A DNA stretch of 64,000 nt from Xiphydria camelus (lineage: Eukaryota > Arthropoda > Insecta > Hymenoptera > Xiphydriidae): NCBI GenBank assembly GCA_963678675.1, contig OY783195.1:9987277-10051276 (forward strand), written 5' to 3'. The notes under the pieces were generated by a model. That model was not told the DNA's origin, searched no databases, and saw only the letters and a program-made list of their open reading frames with translations. A program made the position numbers and the translations under genes. This document shows positions 50,733 to 61,319 of the stretch, one piece after another (position 1 is the first letter of the stretch; each line of letters opens with the position of its first letter).

Positions 50733-51085
50733 TGTAGGGAACGAGGAGTCGTGAAATGAACTCGCAGGCCGTACGTCTTCCGTCGTTAGCGTCGTGGTCT
50801 GAACTGCCCTTCGCTCCACTCGCTACCGAACCCTCAGGTCGACCTTCAGCCCGGAAGACACCGTTAGGCCCCAATCGCCAGGCTATCGGGACTCCGCTGC
50901 CGATCTCCATCGAAATGCAGAGGAAAACCCGCCACTACCCCGAAACCGCTTTACAGCCTTGCTGATCGGGGGTCCCTTTATAGCGAGCCGTGGCGCACTT
51001 ACAGCTAGGCTTACTGACTAAAGGTCGGGTGACGCGGTCCGTACGCACAAGCGTCCACTCGCATCGCGCACTTCCCGATACTACA
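50733..51085 (-). repeat. 5' LTR of the gypsy element
   Basis: 353 bp, TGTAGGGAACGAGGAGTCG...CGATACTACA. Adjacent to the primer binding site on its internal side. Scattered differences from 45961-46317. Confidence 0.93.
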
Positions 51086-51188
51086 TTGATATTTTTCGAT
51101 AATTTTTGTTTTGTTTTAAAGGTAATGAAATATTGCAATCATCAGAAACAAAAAGTCGGACACTTGTAAAGAAAAGTGGACAACAATA

Positions 51189-51312
51189 GTATATTGTGCA
51201 ACAAAGGCTGAAAGTTGGCGATTGCCGATGAGTGTGAAGTTTGCTGCCGAGCGAAGCGAGAGCTGCAATCACAGTCGTCGGCGCCAACTTTGGTCCGTTT
51301 TGCACACGATAT
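51189..51312. repeat. Short foldback element
   Basis: GTATATTGTGCAACAAAGGCTG..AAGTTGGCG on the left is inverted as CGCCAACTTTGG..TTTTGCACACGATAT on the right. Confidence 0.8.
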
Positions 51313-51317
51313 TTTTT

Positions 51318-51515
51318 ATAACAAGTGAATGCAAGTGGTGCTTTTCATGCTAGTTTTCAGGGACGAAAGTGAACGAAAATTCACCCAAGGGACGAAAGTG
51401 AAGCAAGTATAAACTGCGCATGCGCGAGCTCAACTTTTCTATCCTAGCGTGCAATTTGCTATTTTCGTCCCGTAAAACTAGCATGAAAAGCACCACTTTC
51501 GATGCACGTGTTATA
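51318..51515. mobile_element. 198 bp foldback MITE
   Basis: ATAACAAGTG..AAGTGGTGCTTTTCATGCTAGTTTT at the left and the complement at the right end, with GGGACGAAAGTG repeated inside. Confidence 0.88.
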
Positions 51516-52600
51516 AAAAGCATATTTCGTATTTCATTTATATTTTCAGATGAAAAACCAGTCAGTAACTTCACTTGATCTTCAGGATAAGAAAAATTAC
51601 CTATTTTTTTCTATAAGTATAGAACCACTGTCTACAGAAAGATTTTCTAACAATTTTTGTAGATCGGAGGTTTCTACAAAACTTGAGTTAGAAACCACTT
51701 TTAAAAGGCGTAGATCGTCTTCGTAGAACTTTTCTTTGATCAAATGATTTTTGCAGCATTGATTTCCAATAGGAATAAATATTCTTCTTTTAACATACGC
51801 CTGCTTCCGAGCTTCAAAAGGAATGACAGTTCTGTTGTCTGTTGCTCCGCAAACACACCAATACTTCTGCGTAGAAACAACTCTTGCCAATGATAACACA
51901 GGTTTACAAAAAAAAAAGGCCGGACTATTTGACCGGACCATGGTATTCCGAGGTGTTTTTGCGTCCTGAATCCGATCCCGAGGTCATCTGAGCCACATCA
52001 CGTCAGAAAAACGAGATTTCGAAATAAATAAATAAGGAAATGGGACTGCCCTGAGCAGCACCCAGAGCATGACTCCAAGGTTCTAAGGCCATTAGGGTCA
52101 GGGCTGGGTCCACTGTCAATAGGTATGTCACAGTGAACGGATCGCCGGAATTGGATGCCTTGACAGGGAGATCGTAATCCGCGAGATACAACGATCATGG
52201 CAACATTTTATCCACTGGGGTGGTTCTGTGATAGTCCCGGTCGAGATTTAGGACTCCATTCCAATGTTTGGAAGGTATTCAAGACCTAAACAGCTACCAT
52301 CCAACTCAACAGGTCGCTTGAGAAATTGTCCCGGGTCCAGTTCCAAAAAATGGTCATTTTAACCTCTAAATGACCTTGAAATCTCGTTTTCCTGATGTGA
52401 TGGGGCTCAGATGACCTCGGTATCGGATTCAGGATGCAAAAATACCTCGGAATACCATGGTCCGGTCAAATAGTCCGGACTTTTTTTTTGTAAACCTGTG
52501 CAATTCGATACGTTCGGATCCAATCTCTTCATTTTCATGATGTTTAAATTCACAATCAGGATCATCTGTGCAATCTGTGCAATATGTGTAATCAATTAAA
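51350..52600 (-). pseudogene. ISL2EU-type transposase remnant with nested MITE
   Basis: The minus-strand reading has a Cys-rich head near 52595-52500 (CTDCTDDPDCEF), is interrupted by the 51900-52497 foldback, and continues with CVCGATDNRTVIPFEARKQAYVKR, RIFIPIGNQCCKNHLI, SNSSFVETSDLQKLLENL and, after a break at 51597, LSYPEDQVKLLTGFS. The same segments occur in the 29150-29877 remnant, which also has the DDE-type DGT and TTxGYxVD motifs missing here. This is the N-terminal half of an ISL2EU transposase. Confidence 0.72.
51900..52497. mobile_element. 598 bp foldback MITE
   Basis: AGGTTTAC, an A tract, GGCCGGACTATTTGACCGG at the left end and the complement at the right. Arms of about 120 bp. 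It splits the ISL2EU transposase remnant. Confidence 0.9.
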
Positions 52601-52619
52601 ATTAATCAATCAAAAATCC

Positions 52620-53045
52620 TGGCTTATCAGAGATTGAAAGTCGTTACCCCCACCGTCTTGTAATTACTGTCAGATTTGTATCGACTCGCATTGTATCGAC
52701 ACATGCGAGTGTGCAAACGGCAAGAGAACGGTCGGTTGTTGTTCCCATATAGCTGCAATTATTTATTACTTGTCATTTGTGCGATATCAAACAAAGCTTA
52801 TTAAACCTGCAGAAACATTAAGCAAACTATTCCACAGAGAAAATATTCAACCAACAATAAATCACGAAAGCGACGAAGATTGAAACTAAGCTTCTATGTC
52901 AGTACCTTTAATTTGATTTAATTTCGATTTATATGTAGGTACACATAATATATTACAAGTAGTAAATTATATTCTCGTTAGTAATAAGTAATTGTAAATA
53001 AATACTATTACTTTTTTAAAAGTAAAAGGTCGAAGTAATAGGTGT
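52620..53045. other. No recognised gene
   Basis: Mixed AT-rich sequence without recognised features. Confidence 0.5.
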
Positions 53046-53107
53046 CCAACTTTGTTTCCGCCGTTTTCCACTATCTATTATGTTAAGAAAACGGCGGAAG
53101 CAAAGTT
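53046..53107. repeat. Hairpin
   Basis: CCAACTTTGTTTCCGCCGTTTTC and the near-perfect complement flank an 18 base loop. Confidence 0.9.
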
Positions 53108-53532
53108 GTTTTATTTTCTTTAATTTATTTCGACTTGTTGTCCCACACCAATCATCTTGTAAAAATTATATATCATAGTTTAGTCATGCCTGAGTCTGTA
53201 TAAAAAAACGGCGGGGGTGTTATTTTTCATATGCAAAATAAAAATTATTGAAAAATTCAAACTTGTTGTTTTTCTTTATTTATGGGCGAAACAATCCAAT
53301 ACTTTTTTTATAATATAGCTACATGACGGCGCATAATATGTATTTTGCTGCGCGAAATCGGTCAAGTAGTTCTCGAGATAAACAATATTTTCGTTTTTTG
53401 GTTTTTTGGCGATAACTTTTGATTAAATCAATATTTTGATCTAAAAATTTAGAGAGAGCTTACTTATGTATAAACACAAAATATACCAGAATGCGGAAAA
53501 AAAATCAGGCCGGTCCTGATATCATATGCTTA

Positions 53533-54016
53533 AGGCCTGAGCACACAGAACGCGAACTCACCGCGCGGCCTTACCGCGCGGTGCGAACTCTATAACAATG
53601 GAAAGACCCTGTCACACAGACAGCACGGACTGAGCCGCCCGACTCCCGCGAACTTTGTAGCGAGTAAGGCTTAACTCAGACGGTGCGACAGCAGTGCGAC
53701 AAAACTGACGCACTCGGTCGCACTCGGTCGAGAGTACGTCGCACGCGGCAAATCAGCATGGAGACGCAGCGAAGCACTCACACGGTGCGACTTCCCTGCG
53801 ACAGCAGTACGACACGCACCTCGCGCTTGTCTGTATGACATCTACAGTGGCGGTGTCGTTGTGTTAGTTTGCCGCGCATCTGCTCACGCGGTGGGACAAA
53901 ACTGTCGCAGGAAAGTCGTCGATTCCTGCGACAGCGTGCGTCAGTTCTGTCGCACTGCTGTCGCACTGCTGTCGCAGTGAAGTCGCACCGTCTGAGTTAA
54001 GCCTAATGTCGCATTA
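53533..54016. mobile_element. Left-end fragment of the AGGCCTGAGC element, containing a MITE
   Basis: Begins AGGCCTGAGCACACAGAACG after TTA, parallels 54017-54145 through CACAGACAGCACGGACTG, and breaks at GCATTA where a second copy starts. It is split by the 53668-54003 MITE. Confidence 0.85.
53668..54003. mobile_element. 336 bp Harbinger-type MITE, TAA duplication
   Basis: Ends GGCTTAACTCAGACGGTGCGAC and complement, flanked by TAA at 53665-53667 and 54004-54006. The parallel copy downstream reads GCGAGTAATGTCGC with a single TAA, an empty site. Confidence 0.93.
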
Positions 54017-54394
54017 AGGCCTGAGCACACAGAACGCGGACTCACCGCGCGGTGCGAACTCTATAACAATGGAAAGACCCTGTCACACAGACAGCACGGA
54101 CTGGGCCGCTCGACTCCCGCGAACTTTGTAGCGAGTAATGTCGCATTATCATAGTCAAACAGAAGGCGGCCTGCCGCGGCGGACCAGTACAGCTCGCGGC
54201 AGACAGCGAACCACAGCGAACCGTTTGTAAAATTTTACAGAGTTCGCGCGCGGAAAGAGGCAAAATGAGTGGTGAAAGAGAATAAAATAATGAAAAATGT
54301 ATTGATTTTGTGCGGGAGTGCAGTTTTCCGTATGACTTGCGTCATCCTGACTATACAGATGACTATGATTATTGATTTATGACTATTGTAAAAG

Positions 54395-54665
54395 CAGGAA
54401 ATGATTCATTTTGATCTGTCCCATACCGTCGACCGATTTCGGAGCGACAAAGCACGCAAAAACTGTTGTCTCTCAATTGCATGTGTCCAGCGTTGACGAA
54501 CGTTTTTTACATACCACGTTCGGGCTTCTGTCGGTAAATTTGAGATGCGTCAAAGGAGCTTCGAAATATAACGGTATTTATTACCGTGGGCACTGTAGGA
54601 AATGACTCATTCTGACCTGCCCCATACCGCCTGCCTCTACTACGACCGATTTCGGAGCGACAAAC
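54395..54665. repeat. Direct repeat pair inside the 54017 element
   Basis: GGAAATGATTCATTTTGATCTG..CCCATACCG..CGACCGATTTCGGAGCGACAAA near 54398 recurs near 54598. A further word, GTGCCGTACTCAGGTATCAAGG, near 54724 recurs near 56049. Confidence 0.8.
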
Positions 54666-54869
54666 TGCACAGGTCGGTTGCGGGGGTATTATTGCACCAT
54701 ATGCACCATGCGTCTACCTGTCGTGCCGTACTCAGGTATCAAGGACGGTCAATTGACCCCTAACCCCTATCACCGCGAGGGGTTAGTTGTAACTGCAGGA
54801 AACAAACCAGAAATGCTGAGATGGGGTATCATCGATACAACTCCATTGCTCCATAACATTTAAATATTT

Positions 54870-55800
54870 AAATATATATTCAATTTTATTAAAAAATGCC
54901 TTTCTAAATTTGTTTGGTTTTATTCTAATGGTGCCATGTTCTGGACGCCTGAACCATGAACGAAATTTTCTTTTCTTTTTTTGCTGACTGACGGGCGTTG
55001 TCCCACAAAATCGATGACTGACCATTTTGTTTATGTTTGATATAACATTTAATACCCTCACAAAAGTTTTGAAGCGTAGTAAACGAACTGCACAGTATTT
55101 ATTTTTTGCACATACATTGCGGCCGACCGACTAGCTCCGTCCCCACATTTAACTGACTGACTGTCTTAACTTTTATTTATATGCAATATACAAGTTGTAT
55201 ATCGATTTTCAGCCTTAGTAAATGCATTTTATTACCTCGGCAGGAATGACAACTTCGCTGGCGTCTCTGAGACACCTGTTCTAAGTTTCGCTTGACATAC
55301 ACATTCGCAGTATGTTTGTCTACACAACCATTGTAATAAACTATAAAAAACTAGGCTTAGTAAATTCAGACTTTTTTTGGCTCTGGCTCTTGGACTATAA
55401 CTGGACCGAGTGGTGGTTGTTAGGGTTTCCTAGTTTTCCGATAGACCATCGGTCGGAATTCGTCGCTACTTCTAATTATAAGTGGATTAAGTAGCCGACG
55501 GCTAGCGGTTCCGGGAAATTATACATTAATTATATTATAAGCCACAGCCCCTGCTTGGTCTTAACATTTTCATAACTTCAATTTTGAAAAGGAGAAACGA
55601 TAAATTATACATTTAACCCTTTCAGCCACGACTTTTTTTTTATCAGGTGAAAAAATATTTGATTAGTGATTTTGGATCACTGGAAGTGCTATAACCCTTC
55701 ACTTGAAAAATTGATCTTTAGCTAAATGTGACTAACGCACTTCAAATGGGATGCCATCAGTTGACTACATCATTTTTAAGTGGCAAAACGCAATCAATTC
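54870..55800. other. Interior of the 54017 element without gene
   Basis: AT-rich sequence with short frames only. A 92-codon minus-strand frame at 54783-55061 has no recognisable domain. Confidence 0.5.
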
Positions 55801-55858
55801 CGCACAAACGGAGTTAAGATTCTTATGTCGTCACGGGACTGTGAACTCATTAGCAGCC

Positions 55859-56013
55859 TGGGCCCCCTTTCTCGAACTCGCTCGTATCCTTGCGTGCACT
55901 TAGCCAATAAACCAATCAGGATCAAGTATTCCGTTGTTGCGGGGGTCCTGATTGGTCTACTCGCTAAGAAACGTATACGTTTCTCCTGCGAGTGACTCGA
56001 GAAAGGGGGCCCT
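55859..56013. mobile_element. 155 bp foldback MITE
   Basis: GGGCCCCCTTTCTCGA..CTCGC at the left, complement at the right; inner CCAATCAGGATCAAG and GTCCTGATTGG are inverted. Confidence 0.85.
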
Positions 56014-56241
56014 GTACTACAACCCATTTGCACCATGCGCCTACCTGGCGTGCCGTACTCAGGTATCAAGGATGGTCTCTGCCGCGCGAACTCTGTAAAA
56101 TTTTGCTGTCCGCCGCGAACTCTACTTGTCCGCCGCGGCAGGCCGCCTTCTGTTTGACTGGGATAATGCAACATTACTTGCTACAAATTTCGCGCGGTAA
56201 GGCCGCGCGGTGAGTCCGCGTTCTGTGTGCTCAGGCCTTTA

Positions 56242-56720
56242 GCGGCAGTTTTCGCTCTGCGAACACCCTAACGCTCGTGGCCCACCGATCTACACTCGCG
56301 ACCGAGAGAGCAGCTTTCGCTCTGCGAACACTCTCTCGCGCTGCGCTCCCTGACGTCTCACGACGTCCCGGCTTGAGTCCCGCTGGCGGCAGTTTTCGCT
56401 CTGCGAACACCCCAGCGGCCTCTTAGTCGCACCGCCGACGCTTTCACGTCGCTTCGCCTATTCGGCGACCTACTACGAGGACGAGCCATCCCACCTCGAG
56501 GACCAACGACGTCGCTTGGGACGCGAGCCGCTCCAGGCACGACTTGACGCGGCCATTCCCTGGGACCGGTGCCCTCGCACCACCTCCGAGCGGCCTGACT
56601 GCTGCTAGTACCTCCGACGCTTCTCCGTGACCGGGCTTCTTCCGATCACCCACACACACACCACTTGTACTCCCGTATCGTGAATAAACTCTTGTTATCG
56701 TTATTCCCGCTTCGTGCGTA
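56242..56720 (+). other. GC-rich block, possible LTR or 3' end
   Basis: GGCAGTTTTCGCTCTGCGAACACC occurs at 56245 and 56391, with a variant near 56311. The block ends with GTGAATAAACTCTTGTTATC, a poly(A)-signal-like sequence. No partner LTR was seen. Confidence 0.3.
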
Positions 56721-56812
56721 CATCTCCCTCCTTATAATTAAAAATAGAAACTGCAATTTTAATTTAGCGCATATTTTTTGTGAATGATGAAATTTTCACA
56801 TTATTTTACTTA

Positions 56813-57695
56813 GGGTAAAGTGGGGTGATGTGAACCGTGGGGTAACGTGAACCACGCCGATTTTTCCTATTTAAAATTGACACCCGCGCGTAGACATAGT
56901 ACTGCCATCAGTTGCATTCGTGTTTAACTTTTTTGTGGTGAATAGTTCGAGTGTGCACAACTGTTCAAGTCTTTATACCAGACACGGCTGAAAAAATTTA
57001 TCACGAAAGTTTTGACAAGTGCTCAAAGAAGACGTGTTCTTGAGTTAATTCTCGTCGCTTTTTCAAGGTAACTATGTGTATAATGTTGGTTTCATTGATG
57101 GGTTTTATAATCCGAAGAGATTTACTGATTTGCTTACATTGTGTTAATGTGGCGTCCTTCGCAATAAAAAAAGCGTCAGTGGGGGGATGTGAACCATTCT
57201 TGGTGGGGTGATGTGAACTACTCTGCTGACGCTATTTTATCGTTTATTATTTGTTTATATGCACATATTTATTGTTTTTAATGAACGTTTTTAACTTTTT
57301 TAGCCAACATGCCACGAACATATAAGAATGCATTGCATCGCAAGAATGAATGCTATATGAAAATAGAAATGATTTTATCGACATATTACCATTTGTTACT
57401 GTATAAAAATCTTAATCGAACATTACCAACGATTTTTATTGATATATATACGTTTTACAACGGAATTTCAGTGGTGGTTCACATCACCCCACCATTTTTT
57501 GAAATTGAGAAAAAACGTCTATAGCGAGAAATGGAAATTTTTTAACAAAAAATGGATACTTTTAAGTCAAACTGTACCAAAACGTACTATGCCACTCTCT
57601 CTAAAGGATATTGACAGCAGATTTGCAAAAAAAGAAATTTTTGTCAGTTATAGTGGACTTCTTAAAAATATGGTTCACACCACCCCACTTTACCC
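56813..57695. mobile_element. 883 bp element, GGGTAAAGTG ends, TA duplication
   Basis: Ends GGGTAAAGTGGGGTGATGTG and its near complement, flanked by TA at 56811-56812 and 57696-57697. Words like GTGGGGTGATGTGAAC recur inside. It resembles 35570-36465 in end style, duplication and internal repetition. Short frames inside are not recognised. Confidence 0.85.
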
Positions 57696-58164
57696 TAATA
57701 TTTTATATATAAGAAATGTAATTAATCTTTACAAAAGAAATATCTCGTTATTTTGCAATCGTTTTGAGATATTAGCAGTTTTCTGAAAAAATCAGGAAAT
57801 CTACTCTACCAACTAAATTATATGGAGATTTCTAATTATTGTTATCAGGAAGAAGCCTCCCCGCAGTCGTTCTATGTTTTTATATTCAAAATAGCTAATA
57901 TAATCCAAATCACACCTTATAACTCACGATCATGGAAATCGTAAATGTCGTTATGAAATTCGTTTTGAGCGCACGCTTGCGCGTGCAAATGGTCTAGTAA
58001 AACAATAAATGACGTTGGGCAGTTTCCGCGTCCCGGTTAAGGCCATCACACAGAAAATTCCGTAAGACGTAAGACGTAAAACGTAAGGTTCATCACACAA
58101 ACGCGGCGTAAGACGTAAGCTTTGACCAATCCTGAGCGAAGACGCTGTCCCCACCCTCTTTACA

Positions 58165-59040
58165 TGCAACTTAGAATCTAGAAGTGTCAGTTTGATAATA
58201 ATTTCATTTCAATTGGGAAGAAAAGCTTAACAGTAAGTACATTTAATTATTGATCACACTCAGTTCCTATATATAATAAACAGAAAAGCCATTCCTAGAA
58301 TGACATAAGGATACAGTGAACCGCAATGTAAAATGCATGACGTGAAGAGTCAGAACTGTCGTATTCATCTGCTTTTTTCATAAAAAAATATAAATAATAA
58401 GACTCAACAATATTATTCTCGAGCCATAGTTTGATGAACATGACGTGATAGCATTCTCTGAAATTTTATCACATAAATATCTCTTGAAGAACCCTGGAAA
58501 AAAATATTTTCATTTCCTATGCCTATTATACAGATAAAATTATTTTTCAGGTAGTTCAAACATGTCGAGAAATAATGAAATATTGCTGGGGATTTTGCTG
58601 GTGGCTACGGGTGTGCTTGTTTTGAACAAGAAACGATCACGGAGATGGTTGAATCGTCGATGGTGGATTCGACCAATAAATCGTATGCATATTTTTTTCC
58701 AGGGTTCTTCAAGAGATATTTATGTGATAAAATTTCAGAGAATGCTATCACGTCATGTTCATCAAACTACATCTCGAGAATAATATTGTCGAATGTTATT
58801 ATTTATATTTTTTATGAAAAAAGCAGATGAGTACGACAGTTCTGACTCTTTACGTCATGCATTTTACATTGCGATTCACTGTATCCTTATGTCAATCTAG
58901 GTATGGCTTTTCTATTTATTATATATAGGAACTGAGTGTAATCAATAATTAAATGTACTTACTGTTAAGCTTTTCTTCCCAATTGACGTGAAATTATTAA
59001 CAATATCAAACTGACACTTCTAGATTTTAGGTTAGATGTA
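58165..59040. repeat. Large internal palindrome
   Basis: Left arm about 58165-58520 and right arm about 58690-59040, near-complementary through TCTAGAAGTGTCAGTTTGAT, AAGCTTAACAGTAAG and TCTTGAAGAACCCTGG. The inverted duplication includes the coding fragment's second half. Confidence 0.85.
58562..58783 (+). pseudogene. PIF/Harbinger-like transposase head
   Basis: From ATG 58562 the frame reads a hydrophobic LLGILLVATGVLVL, then KKRSRRWLNRRWWIRPINR, followed by about 30 codons to a stop. The RRWWIRPINR segment is the hallmark near the start of many insect PIF/Harbinger transposases. The frame may use a splice site after INR. The catalytic domain is missing. Context (TTA duplication) agrees with the family. 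Confidence 0.6.
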
Positions 59041-59786
59041 AACCTAGCTCTAGAGCGGCTGTATGCACGCGTGGCGCGGTGAACTTGAAGGATAGACTTA
59101 TCGTATTGAAATTTAGCTTAAAAAAATCGTTTAAGAGCAATCAAGGAATGTATTATAAAGTTCAAAAACAACACTTTCAAATGCTGCATGTGCAATTAAG
59201 AAAAATTTTTTACTTTCATTGTACGGAGCTGTGAATATGGCCAAAATCGCACGTTTTCGTACATTTAACCTCAAGTATCTCGAAATTCTGACCTGGTACG
59301 CAAATTTGAGAGTCAGATTCGTTTTTAGCGTACATTAATCTACAAGAATCACACCTGGTCTGGTTCGAAATACAGAGAAAAACATTTATTTTTGTGGGCC
59401 TATGATATCAAATAACCCGGGAAACTTTGTGATTGGTTGTCCGTAAGACCTTCGCCGTAAGAATTTCAACCGGACGAAAGTTTTCGACGTTACGTTTTAC
59501 GTCTTACGGACGAAAGTGGTGGGGTTCTTACGTCTTACGGACATGAGAATACTTGATCCTGATTGGTCTATTCGCTTACGTCTTACGTCTTACGGCTTAC
59601 GGAATTTTCTGTGTGATGGCCTTTAGCGGGCAAGGGTACCGTTGCTCGTCCTTGACCATAACGAGGGTTCAGGCTACGCGGAATGGTGAAGCGATCCTCT
59701 ACACCTAATAAGCCAGGTATTAAGTTTTCCCGATCGGTCATCTATTGTATTCGTCATTTCTCCCCTTTATAAAGCTGACTTATTAG

Positions 59787-59912
59787 GGCCGGTTTTACCA
59801 ACAGGTATAAACGCGGTATAGCGCTATACTGAGAATAACCATAAGGCTTATTGCTGGTTATTTTCAGTATAGCGCTATACCGCGTTTATACCGTGTTGGT
59901 AAATCCCGCCCT
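59787..59912. mobile_element. 126 bp foldback MITE
   Basis: GGGC.GG.TTTACCAACA ends, arms GTATAAACGCGGTATAGCGC and complement, centre near 59850. Confidence 0.88.
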
Positions 59913-59919
59913 TTTAATA

Positions 59920-60090
59920 GTCGACGCGACGGATAGCGGTATCGGTTCCAATAAGTATTGCGGAAGACGGCTTATTTCGACCCATCCGGTAATTAACCTT
60001 TCCATGAAGGTGCCGGACTGCAACTGCATTTACAGCCCAGATTCGCCGAAATATACTGCCCACATTATGTTGAGATTGACCCTAGATTAA
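59920..60090. repeat. Dispersed repeat, copy A
   Basis: CCGGTAATTAACCTTTCC and surrounding sequence recur at 63780-63925. Confidence 0.7.
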
Positions 60091-60586
60091 CGAGGTATAT
60101 AGATTGCGGTGATACTAATTGCTAAGGACCGATAATCAGAATTCCGACCATCGTTTATCGCGCGGAACACTATCTATAACTCATAAGCAAGAAGTTTAAG
60201 TTTTACTTCTGTCGTGCGTGGACTCCACGCACACTGTTTTTTATTTCGAAAATAAAGAGAGGGAGAGAGTGGCTCTTTGTTATTTAGCATACAGGGAAGG
60301 TTTGATACCAATAAATTTTACCGTGGGGAAGAGCGAGGCAAGTTTTAACAGGGATAAGTATAATAGTAAGAGGCGTCTTACAGGATGGTGCAATTTTCGG
60401 CGATACATGAAACCGCGTTTTGGGTAAGCTGGGTGTCGCTGACAGCCGTCGCAATCGGCAAACCAACTGCGCGTCTTCACCGGAGAGAGTTTTATGTGCG
60501 ACGTGAAATTCTGACACGCGTAAGTTTGAATTTTCATAATTTCGGTCTGTACGTTTTATTATCATGCCTTATAAAACATATGACTA
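60091..60586. other. No recognised gene
   Basis: Short open frames on both strands have no recognisable domain. Confidence 0.5.
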
Positions 60587-61198
60587 TTAGACTGATTCAA
60601 AAAAAAAGCTTTTCTTAATTAATTCTCTTGTCGGGTACTTAAAACGTTAGTATTTAATGTAACTTTGAATATGTCGCCGGGTGCACATTCTCACTCAATA
60701 TTTAGGGGTGTCTCAATCGCTTTTTCTGATATCCATTTAAATAACACGGTGAAATTGTTGAATCGTTGTTTTAGTGCTAATTCCTTCTAGGGTAAAAAAA
60801 TGTCCCCGTGAAAAATTAGAAACATTGAGTTTTAGGTGTAATTGACGTAAACAAATATTATTTTTAATTATTAAATTATGTAATTAATTCCCCCATAATT
60901 ATCATTTAATTCTATTTAATAATTAAAAATAATATTTCTTTACGTCAATTACACCTAAAACTCAATTTTTCTAATTTTTCACAGGGAAACTTTTTACCGT
61001 AGAAGGAATTAGCACTAAACCAATGATTCAACAATTTCACTGTGTTATTCAAATGGAAATCAGAAAAAACGATTGAGACACCCCTAAATATTGAGTGAGA
61101 ATGTGCACCCGGCGACACATTCAAAGTTACATTAAATACTAACGTTTTAAGTGCCCGCCAAAAGAATTAATTGAAAAGGCTTTTTTGAATCAGTCTAA
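60587..61198. mobile_element. 612 bp mariner-like palindrome
   Basis: TTAGACTGATTCAAAAAA ends in inverted orientation, flanked by TA at 60585-60586 and 61199-61200. Arms run nearly to the centre near 60893. The TTAG start and TA duplication fit mariner-derived MITEs. A lone end of this family is at 12206. Confidence 0.88.
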
Positions 61199-61256
61199 TA
61201 ACTATGTAATACTAGGTGCGTGAGTCCTTCACAGTAACAAGCATATTTTATTAATA

Positions 61257-61288
61257 ACTAGCATAGTTCCACCGGGCGTTGCCCGGGT
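61257..61288 (-). mobile_element. Helitron-type 3' end, minus strand
   Basis: On the minus strand, hairpin CCGGGCAACGCCCGG is followed 10-11 bases later by CTAG and a T, the standard Helitron 3' terminus. The matching 5' TC end was not located. Confidence 0.65.
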
Positions 61289-61319
61289 TTTTGAGTTTTG
61301 TAAAAAATTTATGTAGCGG

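Larger units (their letters stand above)
45961..51085 (-). mobile_element. Ty3/gypsy LTR retrotransposon, minus strand, decayed
   Basis: The 5,125 bp element has LTRs 45961-46317 (3') and 50733-51085 (5'), both TGTAGG...CTACA, and TTGA duplicated on both sides (45957-45960, 51086-51089). Minus-strand order is gag with CCHC knuckle, protease, reverse transcriptase, RNase H and integrase, with no envelope gene recognised. Frameshifts in gag, stops between RNase H and integrase and an inserted MITE make it inactive. Confidence 0.93.
45583..51187. mobile_element. Foldback element interrupted by the gypsy element
   Basis: The arm TTGTTGTCCACTTTTCTTTA...GATTGCAATATTTCATTACC...CGAAAAATATCAATTTTTAG (45583-45695) is inverted at 51086-51187, with GAGGCATTTGAT near 45700 inverted near 45930. 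The gypsy 45961-51085 is inserted in the right arm. Confidence 0.85.
54017..56238. mobile_element. 2.2 kb element, AGGCC ends, TTA duplication
   Basis: Ends AGGCCTGAGCACACAGAACG and complement, flanked by TTA at 54014-54016 and 56239-56241. Inverted arms extend about 190 bp (shared GTCAAACAGAAGGCGGCCTG). No transposase inside. The TTA duplication and AGGCC start link it to 58040-59622. Confidence 0.85.
58040..59622 (+). mobile_element. 1.6 kb PIF/Harbinger-type element, TTA duplication
   Basis: Ends AGGCCATCACACAGAAAATT and complement, flanked by TTA at 58037-58039 and 59623-59625. Repeats of TAAGACG line both ends. Inside are a large palindrome and a fragment of a Harbinger-like transposase head. 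Confidence 0.85.

Noticed and set aside
56358..56659. Minus-strand frames in the GC-rich block
   Set aside because: Composition-driven, no domain, overlapping repeats.
58562..58620. Signal peptide or membrane segment at the start of the Harbinger-like fragment
   Set aside because: A hydrophobic run is present, but the following RRWWIRPINR marks a transposase head; a membrane role is unlikely.
61269..61290. Rho-independent terminator
   Set aside because: A GC hairpin followed by T bases resembles one, but the context is eukaryotic and the CTAG spacing fits a Helitron end.
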